A stretch of DNA of 48,843 nt from an uncultured Nocardioides sp. (GCA_902805885.1 CADCUM010000018.1:1-48843), one strand, 5' to 3'; counted from the first letter of the stretch, positions 1 through 10,881 are shown. The notes: generated from the sequence alone by a model not told the origin. A program made the numbers and translations.

Positions 1-1311
<1,311 letters not shown>

Positions 1312-1383
1312 CTCATCTCACCTGTTCTCTGGTCTGCTCGTGGAGTTCGGGGGTGGTGGTGCGGTGGTGGCCTGCGTGGTGGG

Positions 1384-2177
1384 TCAGCCGGCCAGCTTGC
1401 GGCGGGCCTCGTCGAGGCGGCTGGCCACCGTCCCGTCGATGACGTCGTCACCGATCTCGACCCGGATGCCGCCGACGACCTGGGGGTCGACGACGACGTT
1501 GAGGTGGATCTCTCGATCGTAGGTGCGGGCCAGCGCGTCGGCGAGCCGCTGCCGGTCGACGTCGGACAACGGCTTGGCGACGTGGACCGTGGCGACACCC
1601 TGCCCACGGACCTCGGCGGCGACCTTCTGGAAGTCCGCGAGGGCGACCCCGACCGTGCGATAGCTCCCGGCCAGCGACTGCTGGACGAGCGCGATCGTGG
1701 CGGGCAGCACCTTGTCGCCCATCAGGTCACGGAGCAGCGCGGACTTGTCCTCGCGGCTCCGGGCCGGGTCGGAGAGCGCGTCGCGCAGCTCCGGGTTGGC
1801 CTTGACGAGCTGCCCGAAGGCGAAGAGCTCGTCCTCGAGCCGCTCGGCGTCCGGTCCTGCCGAGCGCACGACCGAGACGACGCCGAGGCGCTCCAAGGTG
1901 TCGGCGAGGTCGCGACCCTGGGTCCAGCGCTGCGACACGCCGGTGGTGACGACGTCGAGCGCCTCCCCCGAGACCTTGCCCGTGAGCACCCCGCGGAGCA
2001 GGGACGCCTTCGCCTCGCCCGCGACCGACGCGTCGGTGGCGACGCGACGCAGGGTCGGCTCGTTGCGGAGCAGGTCGGCGACGGCGAAGAGGTCCTCGCC
2101 CACCGTGCCCCCGGCGCCCGGGCCCGTGAGGGCACCGGCCGTGGCGGCGTAGGCGTCGGCTGACGCACCTCGGAACA

Positions 2178-2178
<1 letters not shown>
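1384..2178 (-). CDS. atpH: ATP synthase F1 subunit delta, with duplicated N-terminal helical segment
   Basis: Delta links the peripheral stalk to the top of F1. The protein has 264 residues, longer than the approximately 180 of E. coli delta but in line with actinobacterial forms. The C-terminal part (VVDPQVVGGIRVEIGDDVIDGT) is the classic OSCP/delta signature. Residues 29-69 and 117-157 resemble each other (DLFAVADLL...EAKASLLRGVL against ELFAFGQLV...EDKSALLRDLM), so the helical domain appears duplicated. Its ATG shares one base with the atpF stop (TGATG), indicating translational coupling. Unlike in mycobacteria, it is not fused to a second b subunit. Confidence 0.95.
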
Positions 2179-2765
<587 letters not shown>

Positions 2766-2770
2766 TCAGG

Positions 2771-2974
2771 TCAGAGGACGAACGCGAGCGCGATACCGAT
2801 GATGGCGAGTGCCTCGGCGAGCGCGAACCCGAGGATCGCGATCGACTGGAGGCGACCCTGGGCCTCGGGCTGGCGAGCAACACCGGAGATGTACGCGGCG
2901 AAGATCAGACCGATGCCGATGCCGGGGCCGATGGCCGCCAGGCCGTAGCCGATCATGTTGAGGTTGCCGTCCAC
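2771..2974 (-). CDS. atpE: ATP synthase F0 subunit c
   Basis: Proteolipid that forms the proton-driven c-ring. It has 67 residues with two membrane helices joined by the polar loop ARQPE (33-37). The glycine-rich first helix ([13 protein letters not shown]) packs the ring. The ion-binding carboxylate of helix 2 is Glu54 in [10 protein letters not shown]. The residues look proton-type, with no obvious sodium-binding set. It lies between atpB and atpF; 58 bases separate it from atpB. Confidence 0.96.
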   Translation of the reverse strand: MDGNLNMIGYGLAAIGPGIGIGLIFAAYISGVARQPEAQGRLQSIAILGFALAEALAIIGIALAFVL

Positions 2975-3032
2975 GGCAGTTTCCTTTCGGTTGGTGCTAC
3001 TTCAGGTAATCGGTGGGAATCAGTGGGGTGGA

Positions 3033-3857
3033 TCAGTGCTCTTCGGAGACGGCGCCGGCGATGTACATGGCGTTGAGGAGCACGAACACGTAGGCCTGCA
3101 GGAACTGCACCAGCAGCTCCAGGAACGAGATGGCGATGAAGAGCAGCCACGCCAGGATGCCGACGGGCTTGACGAGCGTCGCGCCGTGCAGGAGGAGGTA
3201 CTCGCCACCGAGCGCGAAGAGGATCAGCAGCAGGTGGCCGGCCAGCATGTTGGCGAAGAGACGCAGGGCCAGCGTCACGGGGCGGACGACGATGTTGGAG
3301 AGGAACTCCAGCGGGATCAGCAGCAGGAGGATGGGGCCGCGGACGCCTGCCGGCACGGACTGGTGCTTGAAGTAGCCGCCGAAGCCGTGGCGCTTGATGC
3401 CGACGTAGTTGTAGATCAGCCAGCTCAGCAGCGCGAGGCCGTAGACCATCCCGGCCCGGGAGAACGTCGGGAACTGGATGAACGGGATCGACGCGAAGAG
3501 GTTGTTGAGCAGGATGAAGAAGAAGAGCGCGAAGAGGTAGGGCACGAAGCGCATGAAGTCGTGGCTGCCGATGATGTCGCGGCCCATGGAGTTGCGGACG
3601 AAGCCGTAGGCCTGCTCCCCCGCGTACTGCAGCTTGCCCGGGACCATCGCGCGCCTCTTGGAGGCGAGGTAGAAGAACCCGAAGACGAGGACCGCCGCCA
3701 GCACGAGCTGCAGCATCGGCTTCGTGACCCCGAGGTAGTAGGTCTGGCCGAAGAGCTCGAACGTCCGGTCCGGCCCGATGGGCGGCAGGTTGAAGTCGCC
3801 AGGCCCCGGAGGCGTGAAGCCCTCCGTGCGGATCGCAGTCATCGCGACGTTGCTCAC
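3033..3857 (-). CDS. atpB: ATP synthase F0 subunit a
   Basis: Subunit a contains the proton half-channels and contacts the c-ring. I chose the GTG at 3857, which has GGAG eight bases upstream and gives 274 residues; the frame stays open upstream to 4076, but that part overlaps the preceding gene out of frame and has no family similarity. Several membrane helices are evident, and the essential Arg is R199 in LALRLFANMLAGH. The C-terminus FLQAYVFVLLNAMYIAGA is typical. The next start downstream (ATG at 3842) is a possible alternative. Confidence 0.93.
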   Translation of the reverse strand: MSNVAMTAIRTEGFTPPGPGDFNLPPIGPDRTFELFGQTYYLGVTKPMLQLVLAAVLVFGFFYLASKRRAMVPGKLQYAGEQAYGFVRNSMGRDIIGSHDFMRFVPYLFALFFFILLNNLFASIPFIQFPTFSRAGMVYGLALLSWLIYNYVGIKRHGFGGYFKHQSVPAGVRGPILLLLIPLEFLSNIVVRPVTLALRLFANMLAGHLLLILFALGGEYLLLHGATLVKPVGILAWLLFIAISFLELLVQFLQAYVFVLLNAMYIAGAVSEEH

Positions 3858-3880
3858 CTTCAGTTCTCCTGTGTCCGTCT

Positions 3881-4153
3881 TCAGTCCGTGCCGGCGCCGT
3901 CGTGGCGGTCGGAGTAGGGCTTGTTGAACCGTGCCCACGTCATGTAGATCCCCATCGCGGCGCCGAGGAGGACCCCGGCGACGACGAGCCACGAGGTCCC
4001 GAGCCAGCGGTCCGCGGCCCAGCCGAGAAGTCCGTAGACCAGCACGCCGGAGACGATGTATCCGAATGCGTGCCACGGGTCTCCCGTGGGCTCGACCGAG
4101 GGGGCACTGTGGTCGGGCATCGCGGTGCGCACACTAGCAGTGGACTCGGTCAT
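3881..4153 (-). CDS. AtpZ/AtpI-family small membrane protein
   Basis: Ninety residues with two predicted membrane helices (about 30-48 and 55-72: GYIVSGVLVYGLLGWAADRW and TSWLVVAGVLLGAAMGIYM). Its size, helical hairpin and place just before atpB fit the AtpZ/AtpI family, which helps ATP synthase assembly (c-ring) or divalent ion transport in other bacteria. The exact role here is inferred. Its ATG overlaps the stop of the preceding 156-residue gene (ATGA), and it ends 23 bases before atpB, so the three are probably co-translated. Confidence 0.8.
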   Translation of the reverse strand: MTESTASVRTAMPDHSAPSVEPTGDPWHAFGYIVSGVLVYGLLGWAADRWLGTSWLVVAGVLLGAAMGIYMTWARFNKPYSDRHDGAGTD

Positions 4154-4620
4154 CGCTCACCTCCGGGGTGGGGGCTCGGGAGGGCGTCGGCGTAGGCCGG
4201 GATCCGCTGCCTCGTGGCACCCACGACCTGGCCGGCGAGCCACAGCAGGGTGACGGCGATGACGCCCGCGGCGAACCAGCCCCGGCTCAGCTCGTCCCCT
4301 GCGAGCCCCGCGCGCTCGACGGCCGCTGCGACGACGAGGAGGACGACGAGCTGGAGCGTGTACGTGAGCAGGGCGACGAGCAACGAGGCGGCGGGGAGCA
4401 CCTTCGCCGCGGCGCTGACCACGCTGATGCCGAGGACGAAGACGGCGAGCGTCAGACCGCCGCCCACGAGCGCGCCCACGGCCCCCGGCGATCCGTCCAG
4501 GACCGCGCCCGAGCCGGTCAGCACGACCACCGCTGCCGCTCCCGCGGCGGCACCACCGAGGAGCGGGGAGACCCCGGTGCGATGCACCTGGGGGGTGTCC
4601 TGCTTCGACTCGGTCGTCAT
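4150..4620 (-). CDS. ATP synthase I-like membrane protein, first gene of the atp cluster
   Basis: A protein of 156 residues with about four hydrophobic helices (GGAAAGAAAVVVLTGSGAVL, GALVGGGLTLAVFVLGISVV, LPAASLLVALLTYTLQLVVL, WFAAGVIAVTLLWLAGQVVG). Sequence is weakly conserved, but position and topology match the AtpI-like protein that opens actinobacterial atp operons. The ATG at 4620 is supported by upstream non-coding sequence; the frame continues into wecA only as a shadow. It overlaps the next gene by four bases. Function is inferred from context only. Confidence 0.7.
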   Translation of the reverse strand: MTTESKQDTPQVHRTGVSPLLGGAAAGAAAVVVLTGSGAVLDGSPGAVGALVGGGLTLAVFVLGISVVSAAAKVLPAASLLVALLTYTLQLVVLLVVAAAVERAGLAGDELSRGWFAAGVIAVTLLWLAGQVVGATRQRIPAYADALPSPHPGGER

Positions 4621-4659
4621 GGCGGCGGCCGTTCTGTGGAGGGCTGCTACGGGCGGTCG

Positions 4660-4677
4660 GGACCTGCTGAGAGGTCC
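4660..4677. other. Small perfect inverted repeat in the wecA-atp leader
   Basis: GGACCT, six bases, AGGTCC. A 6-bp perfect hairpin lies in the 80-base spacer between wecA and the atp cluster, within the presumed atp leader RNA. No U-tract follows, so it is not an obvious terminator. Confidence 0.4.
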
Positions 4678-4689
4678 TCGGTGACTGCT

Positions 4690-4705
4690 CGTGAAAACTA
4701 TCACA
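4690..4705 (-). promoter_or_regulatory. CRP/FNR-like palindromic operator upstream of the atp genes
   Basis: The minus strand reads TGTGATAGTTTTCACG, which matches the CRP consensus TGTGA-N6-TCACA except for the last base. It overlaps the wecA stop codon and lies about 70 bases before the first atp-cluster gene. The central TAGTTT could also be read as a -10 hexamer; if so, a bound regulator would cover the promoter. Regulator identity is unknown. Confidence 0.5.
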
Positions 4706-5885
4706 AAGTCGCGGGTGGGCCCGAATCGGTCGTCTCCACCCCCGCGTTCCCGGCCAGCCCGGTGTCCCCCAGCCCGGTCCTCCCGGGTCGGTTGATCACC
4801 GGGAGGACGAACGTCATCGCCACGGCGAAGAGCAGCATGACCACGAGGCTGAACCACACCAGCGGCCCGCGGACGAGGCTGACCAGCACGGCGCCGGAGG
4901 CCAGGATGCCCGCCCACATCCACATGATCAGCACCGCGCGACGCTGGGAGTGGCCGATCTCGAGCAGCCGGTGGTGGAGGTGCTGCTTGTCCGGGCTGAA
5001 CGGCGACCGCCCCGCACGCGTCCGTCGTACGACGGCCAGGACCAGGTCCACCAGCGGGACCATCAGGAGCGAGACCGGCAGCAGCACCGGCAGCACGGCG
5101 ACGAAGAAGGGGTTGCCGCCGCTGGTGATCTCCCGACCGGTGAACTGCCCGGTCAGCGTCAACGCGCTCGCCGACAGCACCAGACCGATCAGCATGGAGC
5201 CGGAGTCGCCCATGAAGAGGCGGGCCGGGTGGAAGTTGTGGGGCAGGAAGCCGGCGCACGCCCCGGCCAGCGCCGCGCTGAGCATGGCCCCGGTCGTGGC
5301 CAGCGTGAGCTCGTTGACCGCCGAGAGGGTGTAGGTGAAGACGAAGAACGCGGCGGCGCCGATGCCCACCACGCCGGCGGCCAGCCCGTCGAGGCCGTCG
5401 ACGAAGTTGACCGCGTTGATGGTGCCGATGACGACGAGCAGCGTGAGCACCGCGGCCTGGCCGGGGTCCAGCGAGTACTGCACCCCGGGGGCGCCGGGGA
5501 AGTAGTAGAACCCCACCCCCTGCTGCACCAGCAGTCCGACGATGAGCAGCTGGCCGCCGAACTTGGTGAGGGCGTCGAGGTCGAAGATGTCGTCGAGCAC
5601 CCCGAGCCCGCAGATCAGGGCCCCGCACATCAGCACGGTGCTGACGTCGTGGAAGACCAGCGTGTCGCTGGTGGAGAGGAACGGCAGCCGCTTCGCCACG
5701 AGGTACGCCGCGTAGAGCCCGCCGAGCATCGCCAGCCCGCCGAGGTAGGGGATCGGCTCCGCGTGGACGTCGCGGTCGCGCACCTTCGCCACCGCTCCGG
5801 TGCGCAGCGCGATCTCGCGGGCGATGACGGTCAGCAAGTAGGTGACGGTGAGCGCCACCAGGAAGACCAGGAGGTACTCCCTCAC
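4701..5885 (-). CDS. wecA: Polyprenyl-phosphate GlcNAc-1-phosphate transferase, MraY/WecA family
   Basis: Integral membrane enzyme that transfers a sugar-1-phosphate from a UDP-sugar to decaprenyl phosphate, the first lipid-linked step in cell-wall glycan assembly (Rfe/WecA, starting arabinogalactan-type linkers in mycobacteria). It has 394 residues and about 11 membrane segments. Visible motifs are DD at 98-99, NAVNFVDGLDG (157-167), MGDSGS (225-230) and HLHH (302-305), the order expected of the WecA group rather than MraY. It starts with GTG at 5885, 12 bases after tsaC, and lies between tsaC and atp as in mycobacteria. The substrate sugar is inferred. Confidence 0.9.
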   Translation of the reverse strand: MREYLLVFLVALTVTYLLTVIAREIALRTGAVAKVRDRDVHAEPIPYLGGLAMLGGLYAAYLVAKRLPFLSTSDTLVFHDVSTVLMCGALICGLGVLDDIFDLDALTKFGGQLLIVGLLVQQGVGFYYFPGAPGVQYSLDPGQAAVLTLLVVIGTINAVNFVDGLDGLAAGVVGIGAAAFFVFTYTLSAVNELTLATTGAMLSAALAGACAGFLPHNFHPARLFMGDSGSMLIGLVLSASALTLTGQFTGREITSGGNPFFVAVLPVLLPVSLLMVPLVDLVLAVVRRTRAGRSPFSPDKQHLHHRLLEIGHSQRRAVLIMWMWAGILASGAVLVSLVRGPLVWFSLVVMLLFAVAMTFVLPVINRPGRTGLGDTGLAGNAGVETTDSGPPATL

Positions 5886-5897
5886 TGCGTCGCCGAC

Positions 5898-6560
5898 CTA
5901 CCCCTCGTCCGTCAACGTCACTCCGAGCGGCTGCACGACGGCGTTCAGCTGCTCCAGCGAGAGGGCGCCGAGCCGGAGGACCCGGCCCTCGCCGGTGGCG
6001 TCGACGATCGTCGACGCCTCGCCGCCGCGGGACGGTCCGGCGTCCACGATGACCGCGACGGCGTCGCCCAGCATCTGCTCCGCGGCGTCGGCGTCGACCG
6101 CTGCCGGTCGGCCGGTGAGGTTGGCCGAGCTCACCGCGAGGGGGCCGGTCCGCTCGAGCACGGCCAGCGCGAGCTCGTCGTCGGGCATCCGCACGGCGAC
6201 CGTGCCGCGGGTGTCGCCGAGGTCCCACATGAGCGACGTCTGCTGGTGGAGCACCAGCGTCAGCGGACCTGGCCAGAACTCCGCGACCAGGGCACGCGCC
6301 CACTCCGGGATCCCCACGGCGAGCGCGTCCAGCGTCGTCACCGCCGAGACCAGCACCGGCGGCGGCATCTCGCGGCCGCGACCCTTGGCGTCGAGCAGGG
6401 CACGGACGGCGTCGTGGGAGAACGCGTCGGCCGCGATCCCGTAGACGGTGTCGGTGGGGATCACGACCAGCTCGCCGCGTCGTACGGCGGCGGCGGCCGC
6501 CTCGACGGCGGCCTCGGTCTCCTCGTCGGTCGAGGTCGGAAGCCTGTCCACGGCGCTCAT
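5898..6560 (-). CDS. tsaC: L-threonylcarbamoyladenylate synthase (Sua5/YciO/YrdC family)
   Basis: Makes threonylcarbamoyl-AMP from Thr, bicarbonate and ATP for t6A37 modification of ANN-decoding tRNAs. It has 220 residues. The signature VIPTDTVYGIAADA (about 34-47), the basic KGRGREMPP motif and the late SSANLTG segment are all present. It is short like TsaC; the extra Sua5 C-terminal domain is absent. The ATG at 6560 overlaps the prmC stop (ATGA), so it is translationally coupled. Confidence 0.93.
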   Translation of the reverse strand: MSAVDRLPTSTDEETEAAVEAAAAAVRRGELVVIPTDTVYGIAADAFSHDAVRALLDAKGRGREMPPPVLVSAVTTLDALAVGIPEWARALVAEFWPGPLTLVLHQQTSLMWDLGDTRGTVAVRMPDDELALAVLERTGPLAVSSANLTGRPAAVDADAAEQMLGDAVAVIVDAGPSRGGEASTIVDATGEGRVLRLGALSLEQLNAVVQPLGVTLTDEG

Positions 6561-7408
6561 CGTGCCAGCCGGGCCGTGACATATCGGGCCCGACCCGCGA
6601 GGTCCCGGTGGTCGAGCACGTCGCGCCACCGTCCCGAGGCCCGGAACACCTCCGGCGCGGACTCCCCCTGGACGTCGGCGTGCTCGGCGCCCACGACTCC
6701 CCCGGGCCGCAGCAGGGCGGCCGCGCGCCGCTCCAGGACCCTCATCGCCTCCAGGCCGTCCTGACCGCTGAAGAGGGCCAGGTGGGGATCGTGGTCGCGC
6801 GCCTCGACCGCCACGGACTCCCAGGCCTCCAGAGGGATGTACGGCGGGTTGCAGACGACCACGTCGACGGTGCCGAGCAGGTCCTCGAACGCGTCCGCCA
6901 TGTCGCCGTGGCGCAGGTCGACGCCGGTCCCGGCGAGGTTGCGCCCGGCCCACGTGAGGGCGGCGGGGTCCAGCTCCACGGCATGGACCTCGGCGCCCGG
7001 GACCTCGTCGACCACGGCCCGGGCGACCGCCCCGGAGCCGGTGCACAGGTCGACGACCCGGCAGGGCCGCTCCCCGTCCCGGACGGCCAGCGCGGACTCG
7101 ATCGCCCAGCCGGCGAGCAGCTCGGTCTCGGGGCGCGGGACGAAGACGCCGGGGCCGACGGCCAGCTCGACGTGGCGGAACGCGGCGGTGCCGGTCAGGT
7201 GCTGGAGCGGCTCACGCGCGGTCCTGCGCGTGAGCAGGGCGTCGTACGCCGCGATCTCGCGCTCCCCGACCTCGCGGACCATCGGCAGGCGCCCGCGCGG
7301 GACGCCGAGCACGTGGGCCAGCAGGACCGCGGCGTCGTTGGCGGGACTGTCGACCCCGGCCGCGTCCAGTCGCGCGGTGGCCGCCCCGAGCAGCTGCCGA
7401 GGCCTCAC
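6557..7408 (-). CDS. prmC: Release factor glutamine methyltransferase
   Basis: N5-methylates the Gln of the GGQ motif in release factors, using SAM. It has 283 residues. The N-terminal helical part carries PRPETELL (91-98). The SAM-binding motif [12 protein letters not shown] is at about 118-129, and the catalytic NPPY is at 187-190. The GTG start at 7408 overlaps the prfA stop (GTGA), so enzyme and substrate are coupled, which is the common arrangement. Length is normal. Confidence 0.95.
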   Translation of the reverse strand: MRPRQLLGAATARLDAAGVDSPANDAAVLLAHVLGVPRGRLPMVREVGEREIAAYDALLTRRTAREPLQHLTGTAAFRHVELAVGPGVFVPRPETELLAGWAIESALAVRDGERPCRVVDLCTGSGAVARAVVDEVPGAEVHAVELDPAALTWAGRNLAGTGVDLRHGDMADAFEDLLGTVDVVVCNPPYIPLEAWESVAVEARDHDPHLALFSGQDGLEAMRVLERRAAALLRPGGVVGAEHADVQGESAPEVFRASGRWRDVLDHRDLAGRARYVTARLAR

Positions 7409-8478
7409 CGCTCGAGCGCCTCGAGGCGCGCGGCCGTGTCGGCGTCGATGCAGGACTCGAGCACCGGGCCGATGTCACCGTCGAGCACCTGGTCGAGGTT
7501 GTGCGACTTGTAGCCGGTGCGGTGGTCGGAGATGCGGTTCTCGGGGTAGTTGTAGGTGCGGATGCGCTCCGAGCGGTCCACGGTCCGCACCTGCGAACGG
7601 CGCGCCTCGCTGGCCTCGGCGTCCGCGGCGTCCTGCGCGGCGCGCAGCAGGCGCGAGCGGAGGATGCGCAGCGCCTGCTCCTTGTTCTGGAGCTGGCTCT
7701 TCTCGTTCTGGCAGCTCACCACGATGCCGGTCGGCACGTGGGTGATCCGGACGGCGGAGTCGGTCGTGTTGACGCTCTGACCGCCCGGCCCGCTGCTGCG
7801 GAACACGTCGATGCGCAGGTCGTTGTCGTCCACGGTGACGTCGACCGGCTCGGCCTCGGGCATCACCAGCACCCCGGCCGCGGAGGTGTGGACGCGGCCC
7901 TGGGACTCGGTCACCGGGACCCGCTGCACGCGGTGGACGCCGGCCTCGAACCTGAGCATCCCGTACGGCGCCTCGCCCGGTGCGGGCGTGCCCTTGGCCT
8001 TCACCGCGACGGTGACGGACTTGTAGCCCCCGAGGTCGGACTCGGTGGCGTCGAGCATCTCCACGGACCAGCCCCGCCCCTCGGCGTACCGGGTGTACAT
8101 GCGGAGCAGGTCGCCGGCGAAGAGCGCGGACTCCTCGCCGCCCTCCCCCGACTTGATCTCCAGCAGGGCGTCCTTGGCGTCGGCCGGGTCGCGCGGCACC
8201 AGCAGCCGGCGCAGCCGCTCCTCGCTCTGCTCGCGGCGCACCGCCAGCTCCGCGGCCTCGTCGGCGAACGCGGGATCCTCGGCGGCCAGCTGGCGCGCGG
8301 CCTCCACGTCGTCACCGAGCTGCTGCAGCTCCTCCCACGTGCTCACCACGGCGCTCAGCTCGGCGTAGCGCTGGTTGAGCCGCTTCGCGAGGCGCTGGTC
8401 CGCGTGGGTCGCGGGGTCCGCGAGCTGCGCCTCCAGCGCGGCGTGCTCGGCACGCATGCCGTCGACAGCCTCGAACAC
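7405..8478 (-). CDS. prfA: Peptide chain release factor 1
   Basis: Recognises UAA/UAG and triggers peptide release on the ribosome. I selected the GTG at 8478 because GAGGAGG lies just upstream and the next codons ([11 protein letters not shown]) match RF1 N-termini; the open frame farther upstream runs through the rpmE region as a shadow. It has 357 residues. The stop-recognition tripeptide PVT is at 188-190 in the RF1 form, and GGQ is at 232-234 in [12 protein letters not shown]. It overlaps prmC by four bases. Confidence 0.95.
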   Translation of the reverse strand: MFEAVDGMRAEHAALEAQLADPATHADQRLAKRLNQRYAELSAVVSTWEELQQLGDDVEAARQLAAEDPAFADEAAELAVRREQSEERLRRLLVPRDPADAKDALLEIKSGEGGEESALFAGDLLRMYTRYAEGRGWSVEMLDATESDLGGYKSVTVAVKAKGTPAPGEAPYGMLRFEAGVHRVQRVPVTESQGRVHTSAAGVLVMPEAEPVDVTVDDNDLRIDVFRSSGPGGQSVNTTDSAVRITHVPTGIVVSCQNEKSQLQNKEQALRILRSRLLRAAQDAADAEASEARRSQVRTVDRSERIRTYNYPENRISDHRTGYKSHNLDQVLDGDIGPVLESCIDADTAARLEALER

Positions 8479-8511
8479 GTTCCCCTCCTCGGGACCTCCG
8501 GACAGACAGCG

Positions 8512-8550
8512 AGGCGCCGGCCACCCGCGGTGAGCGGGAGGCCGGCGCCT
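8512..8550 (-). terminator. Strong hairpin after rpmE (probable terminator or attenuator)
   Basis: A perfect 11-bp stem (8512-8522 with 8540-8550) continues, after one A/A mismatch, into a 5-bp inner stem (8524-8528 with 8534-8538). It begins nine bases past the rpmE stop. The tract that follows on the transcript is only moderately U-rich (GCUGUCUGUCC), as is usual in high-GC actinobacteria. It would partly separate rpmE from prfA. Confidence 0.65.
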
Positions 8551-8558
8551 GGCGTGAG

Positions 8559-8801
8559 CTAGTTGCTCTCGGAGGTCTCGGGAGCCTTCGCGGCCGACTT
8601 CTTGGCGTAGCGAGCCTCGAAGCGGGCGACGCGGCCACCGGTGTCGAGGATCTTCTGCTTGCCGGTGTAGAACGGGTGGCACTGCGAGCAGACGTCGGCG
8701 TGGAGCCGGCCGGAGGTCGCGGTGCTGCGGGTGGTGAACGACGCGCCACAGGTGCAGGTCACCTGGGTCTCGACGTACTCGGGGTGGGTGTCCTTCTTCA
8801 T
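8559..8801 (-). CDS. rpmE: 50S ribosomal protein bL31, zinc-binding form
   Basis: Large-subunit protein that bridges the 50S and 30S subunits. It has 80 residues. The zinc ligands of the C+ form are present: C16, C18, C38 and C41 (TCTCG and CSQCHP). The lysine/alanine-rich tail is typical. The ATG at 8801 has a strong GAGGAGAGG upstream. No clear Zur-type operator was seen. It stands alone between rho (136-base gap) and the hairpin before prfA. Confidence 0.96.
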   Translation of the reverse strand: MKKDTHPEYVETQVTCTCGASFTTRSTATSGRLHADVCSQCHPFYTGKQKILDTGGRVARFEARYAKKSAAKAPETSESN

Positions 8802-8937
8802 GGTGTCCTCTCCTCGCCCCGGGTCGTCCTCGCGCGGATGCGATTGACGTGAACCGGGACCGACGCACAAGTGTGCCATCGCGCCAACGCCGGTGCGAAT
8901 CCAGGCATTCCCGCCATCGCTCCCCTGTGGCCGGGGC

Positions 8938-10881
8938 TCAACGGCCCCCGGAGAACACGGCCAGCACGTCCTTCTGGCTGCGGGCAGCGGCCAGCTTCTT
9001 GCGCAGGTCGCCGACGACGGCGCCCTCCGCCGGTGCGAGCAGCAGCTCCTCCCGGCGCGTCCCGGACGCCTCCGGGTCGACCGCGGGGACGATGCCCTGG
9101 GCCGCGCGGGCACTGCTCAGCCGCAGCTCGAGGTTGGCCGCGCCCGCCACCTCCTCGAGGAAGAGCTCGTCGACGGCCGAGCCGGTCTCCACGGGCACGG
9201 TCGCCAGGATGGTCAGCGAGCCGCCGTCCTCGATGTTGCGCGCCGCGCCGAAGAACTGCTTGGTGGGGTGCACCGCCGTGGCGTCCACCCCGCCTCCGAG
9301 CACGCGGCCGTTGGCGGGCGCCGCGAGGTTGTAGGCCCGCCCCAGCCGGGTGAGGGAGTCGAGCAGCACCACGACGTCGTGGCCGAGCTCGACGAGCCGC
9401 TTGGCGCGCTCGATCGCGAGCTCGGCGACGACCGTGTGGTCGGCGGGCTGGCGGTCGAAGGTCGAGGCGATGACCTCGCCCTTGACGGCCCGCTGGAAGT
9501 CGGTGACCTCCTCGGGGCGGGTGTCCACCAGCACCACCATCACGTGGCACTCGGGGTTGTTGGTCGTCACGGACGTCGCCACCGACTGGAGCAGCGCGGT
9601 CGTACCGGTGCGCGGCGGCGCCAGGACCAGGCCGCGCTGACCCTTGCCGACCGGTGCGGCGATGTCGATCACGCGACCGATGACGTTGTCGGAGTCGGTC
9701 GCGAGCCGCAGCCGCTGGTCGGGGTGGACGGGCGTCGCGTCGATGAAGTCGGGCCTGTCCTTCGCCGACTCGGGGTCGGCGCCGTTCACGCTGTCGATGC
9801 GGACCATCGGGTTGAACTTCTCGCGCCGCTCGCCCTCACGCGGCTGGCGCACCTGTCCCACCACGGCGTCGCCGCGGCGGAGGCCGTACTTGCGGACCAT
9901 GGAGAGCGAGAGGTAGACGTCCTCGGTCCCTGGCAGGTAGCCGGAGGTGCGGACGAACGCGTAGTTGTCGAGCACGTCGATGATGCCGGCCGCCGGCACG
10001 AGGACGTCGTCCTCGAGGATGCTGGTGTCGGGCTCGTTGCGTCCGCTGGTGCGGGTGACCGTGCGCTCCCGGCCGCGGCGCCGCCGGTTGCGCCGGCTGC
10101 CCCCCTCGCCGTCGTCGTCGAAGTCGAGGTCCTGGCGGTTCTGGTCCTGGCGGTTCTGGTCCTGGCGGTTCTGGTCCTGGCGGTTCTGGTCCTGGCGGTT
10201 CTGGTCCTGGCGGTTCTGGTCCTGGCGCTGCTTGTCCTGGCGGTTCTGGTCGCCCTGCTCCTGCTGGCCCTTCGCCGGACGCTTCTGGCGCTGCCCCTGC
10301 TCCGACTGGTCCTGCTGTCCGCGGGACTGTCCCGGGTCCTGGCGCTCGCCCCTGTCCTGGCCCTTCTGCCTGCGGTCCTGCTGGGACCGCTCCTGCTGCC
10401 CGTCCGCCTGCTCCGGCTGCCCCGGCTGCTCCTCGCGCTGGCGCTCGCCGCGCGAGCGGCGCCGGCGCTCCGACCGCTCCTCGCCCTCCGCGCGTTCCTG
10501 CTGCTGCCCCCCGGCCTGCTGCTGTCCCTCAGCCTGCTGCGGGTCGCGGTCCTGACGGTCGGCGGGCTCCGCGGCCTTCGGCGCAGGAGCCTCGGCCTCC
10601 GTCGTGGCGTCCCGGTCCTGCCGCGCCTCCCCCCGGCTGGGCTGAGGTGCGTCCGCGTCCGTCCGCGCTCCGGTCGACGCGCCGGACTGGGCCGCCTTGA
10701 TGGCGTCGACGAGCTGGGCCTTCTTCATCGACCCGGCGCCCTTGATCCCCATCCCGGAGGCCATCGACTTCAGGTCGGCGAGCAGCATCGAGCTCAGGCC
10801 GCCTCCGCGCTTGCGAGCGGTCGGCGCGGTGCCGGTGGACTCGGCGGGAGTGGTGTCCGCAGCAGCGGGGGTCTCGGTCAC
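8938..10881 (-). CDS. rho: Rho-family protein with substituted motor residues
   Basis: Occupies the rho position between thrB and rpmE. The GTG at 10881 has AAGGA upstream and gives 647 residues. Layout: Rho N-terminal helical domain (about 30-65), a long Gln/Arg/Asp-rich disordered insert (about 75-285) with a DQNRQ repeat, a normal RNA-binding cold-shock-like domain ([14 protein letters not shown], 305-318) and the RecA-like domain. In the latter, the Walker A motif reads APPRTGTT (421-428), with Thr427 where Lys is required. The catalytic Glu is Thr454 (VDTRPEE), the R-loop Lys is Ala579 and the Arg before VFPAID is Gly596; Asp508, Arg512 and Arg609 are kept. The C-terminus is also short. 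ATPase-driven translocation looks impaired; see findings. Confidence 0.85.
   Translation of the reverse strand: MTETPAAADTTPAESTGTAPTARKRGGGLSSMLLADLKSMASGMGIKGAGSMKKAQLVDAIKAAQSGASTGARTDADAPQPSRGEARQDRDATTEAEAPAPKAAEPADRQDRDPQQAEGQQQAGGQQQERAEGEERSERRRRSRGERQREEQPGQPEQADGQQERSQQDRRQKGQDRGERQDPGQSRGQQDQSEQGQRQKRPAKGQQEQGDQNRQDKQRQDQNRQDQNRQDQNRQDQNRQDQNRQDQNRQDLDFDDDGEGGSRRNRRRRGRERTVTRTSGRNEPDTSILEDDVLVPAAGIIDVLDNYAFVRTSGYLPGTEDVYLSLSMVRKYGLRRGDAVVGQVRQPREGERREKFNPMVRIDSVNGADPESAKDRPDFIDATPVHPDQRLRLATDSDNVIGRVIDIAAPVGKGQRGLVLAPPRTGTTALLQSVATSVTTNNPECHVMVVLVDTRPEEVTDFQRAVKGEVIASTFDRQPADHTVVAELAIERAKRLVELGHDVVVLLDSLTRLGRAYNLAAPANGRVLGGGVDATAVHPTKQFFGAARNIEDGGSLTILATVPVETGSAVDELFLEEVAGAANLELRLSSARAAQGIVPAVDPEASGTRREELLLAPAEGAVVGDLRKKLAAARSQKDVLAVFSGGR
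10131..10250 (-). repeat. In-frame 15-bp minisatellite inside rho
   Basis: Eight head-to-tail copies of a 15-base unit (plus strand cctggcggttctggt). The first six are identical, the seventh differs at 10228-10233, and the eighth is again identical. Each copy encodes DQNRQ on the minus strand. The period is a multiple of three, so copy-number change would keep the frame. Confidence 0.95.

Noticed and set aside
3858..4076. 73-codon N-terminal extension of atpB
   Set aside because: Overlaps the AtpZ-like gene out of frame and lacks hydrophobic or conserved segments; the GTG at 3857 has a good GGAG.
8864..8875. GCACAAGTGTGC as a zinc-uptake regulator site before rpmE
   Set aside because: It is only an imperfect short palindrome, and rpmE here is the zinc-containing form that is usually not Zur-repressed.
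10131..10250. Possible CRISPR array
   Set aside because: Units are contiguous 15-mers without spacers and code in frame inside rho.
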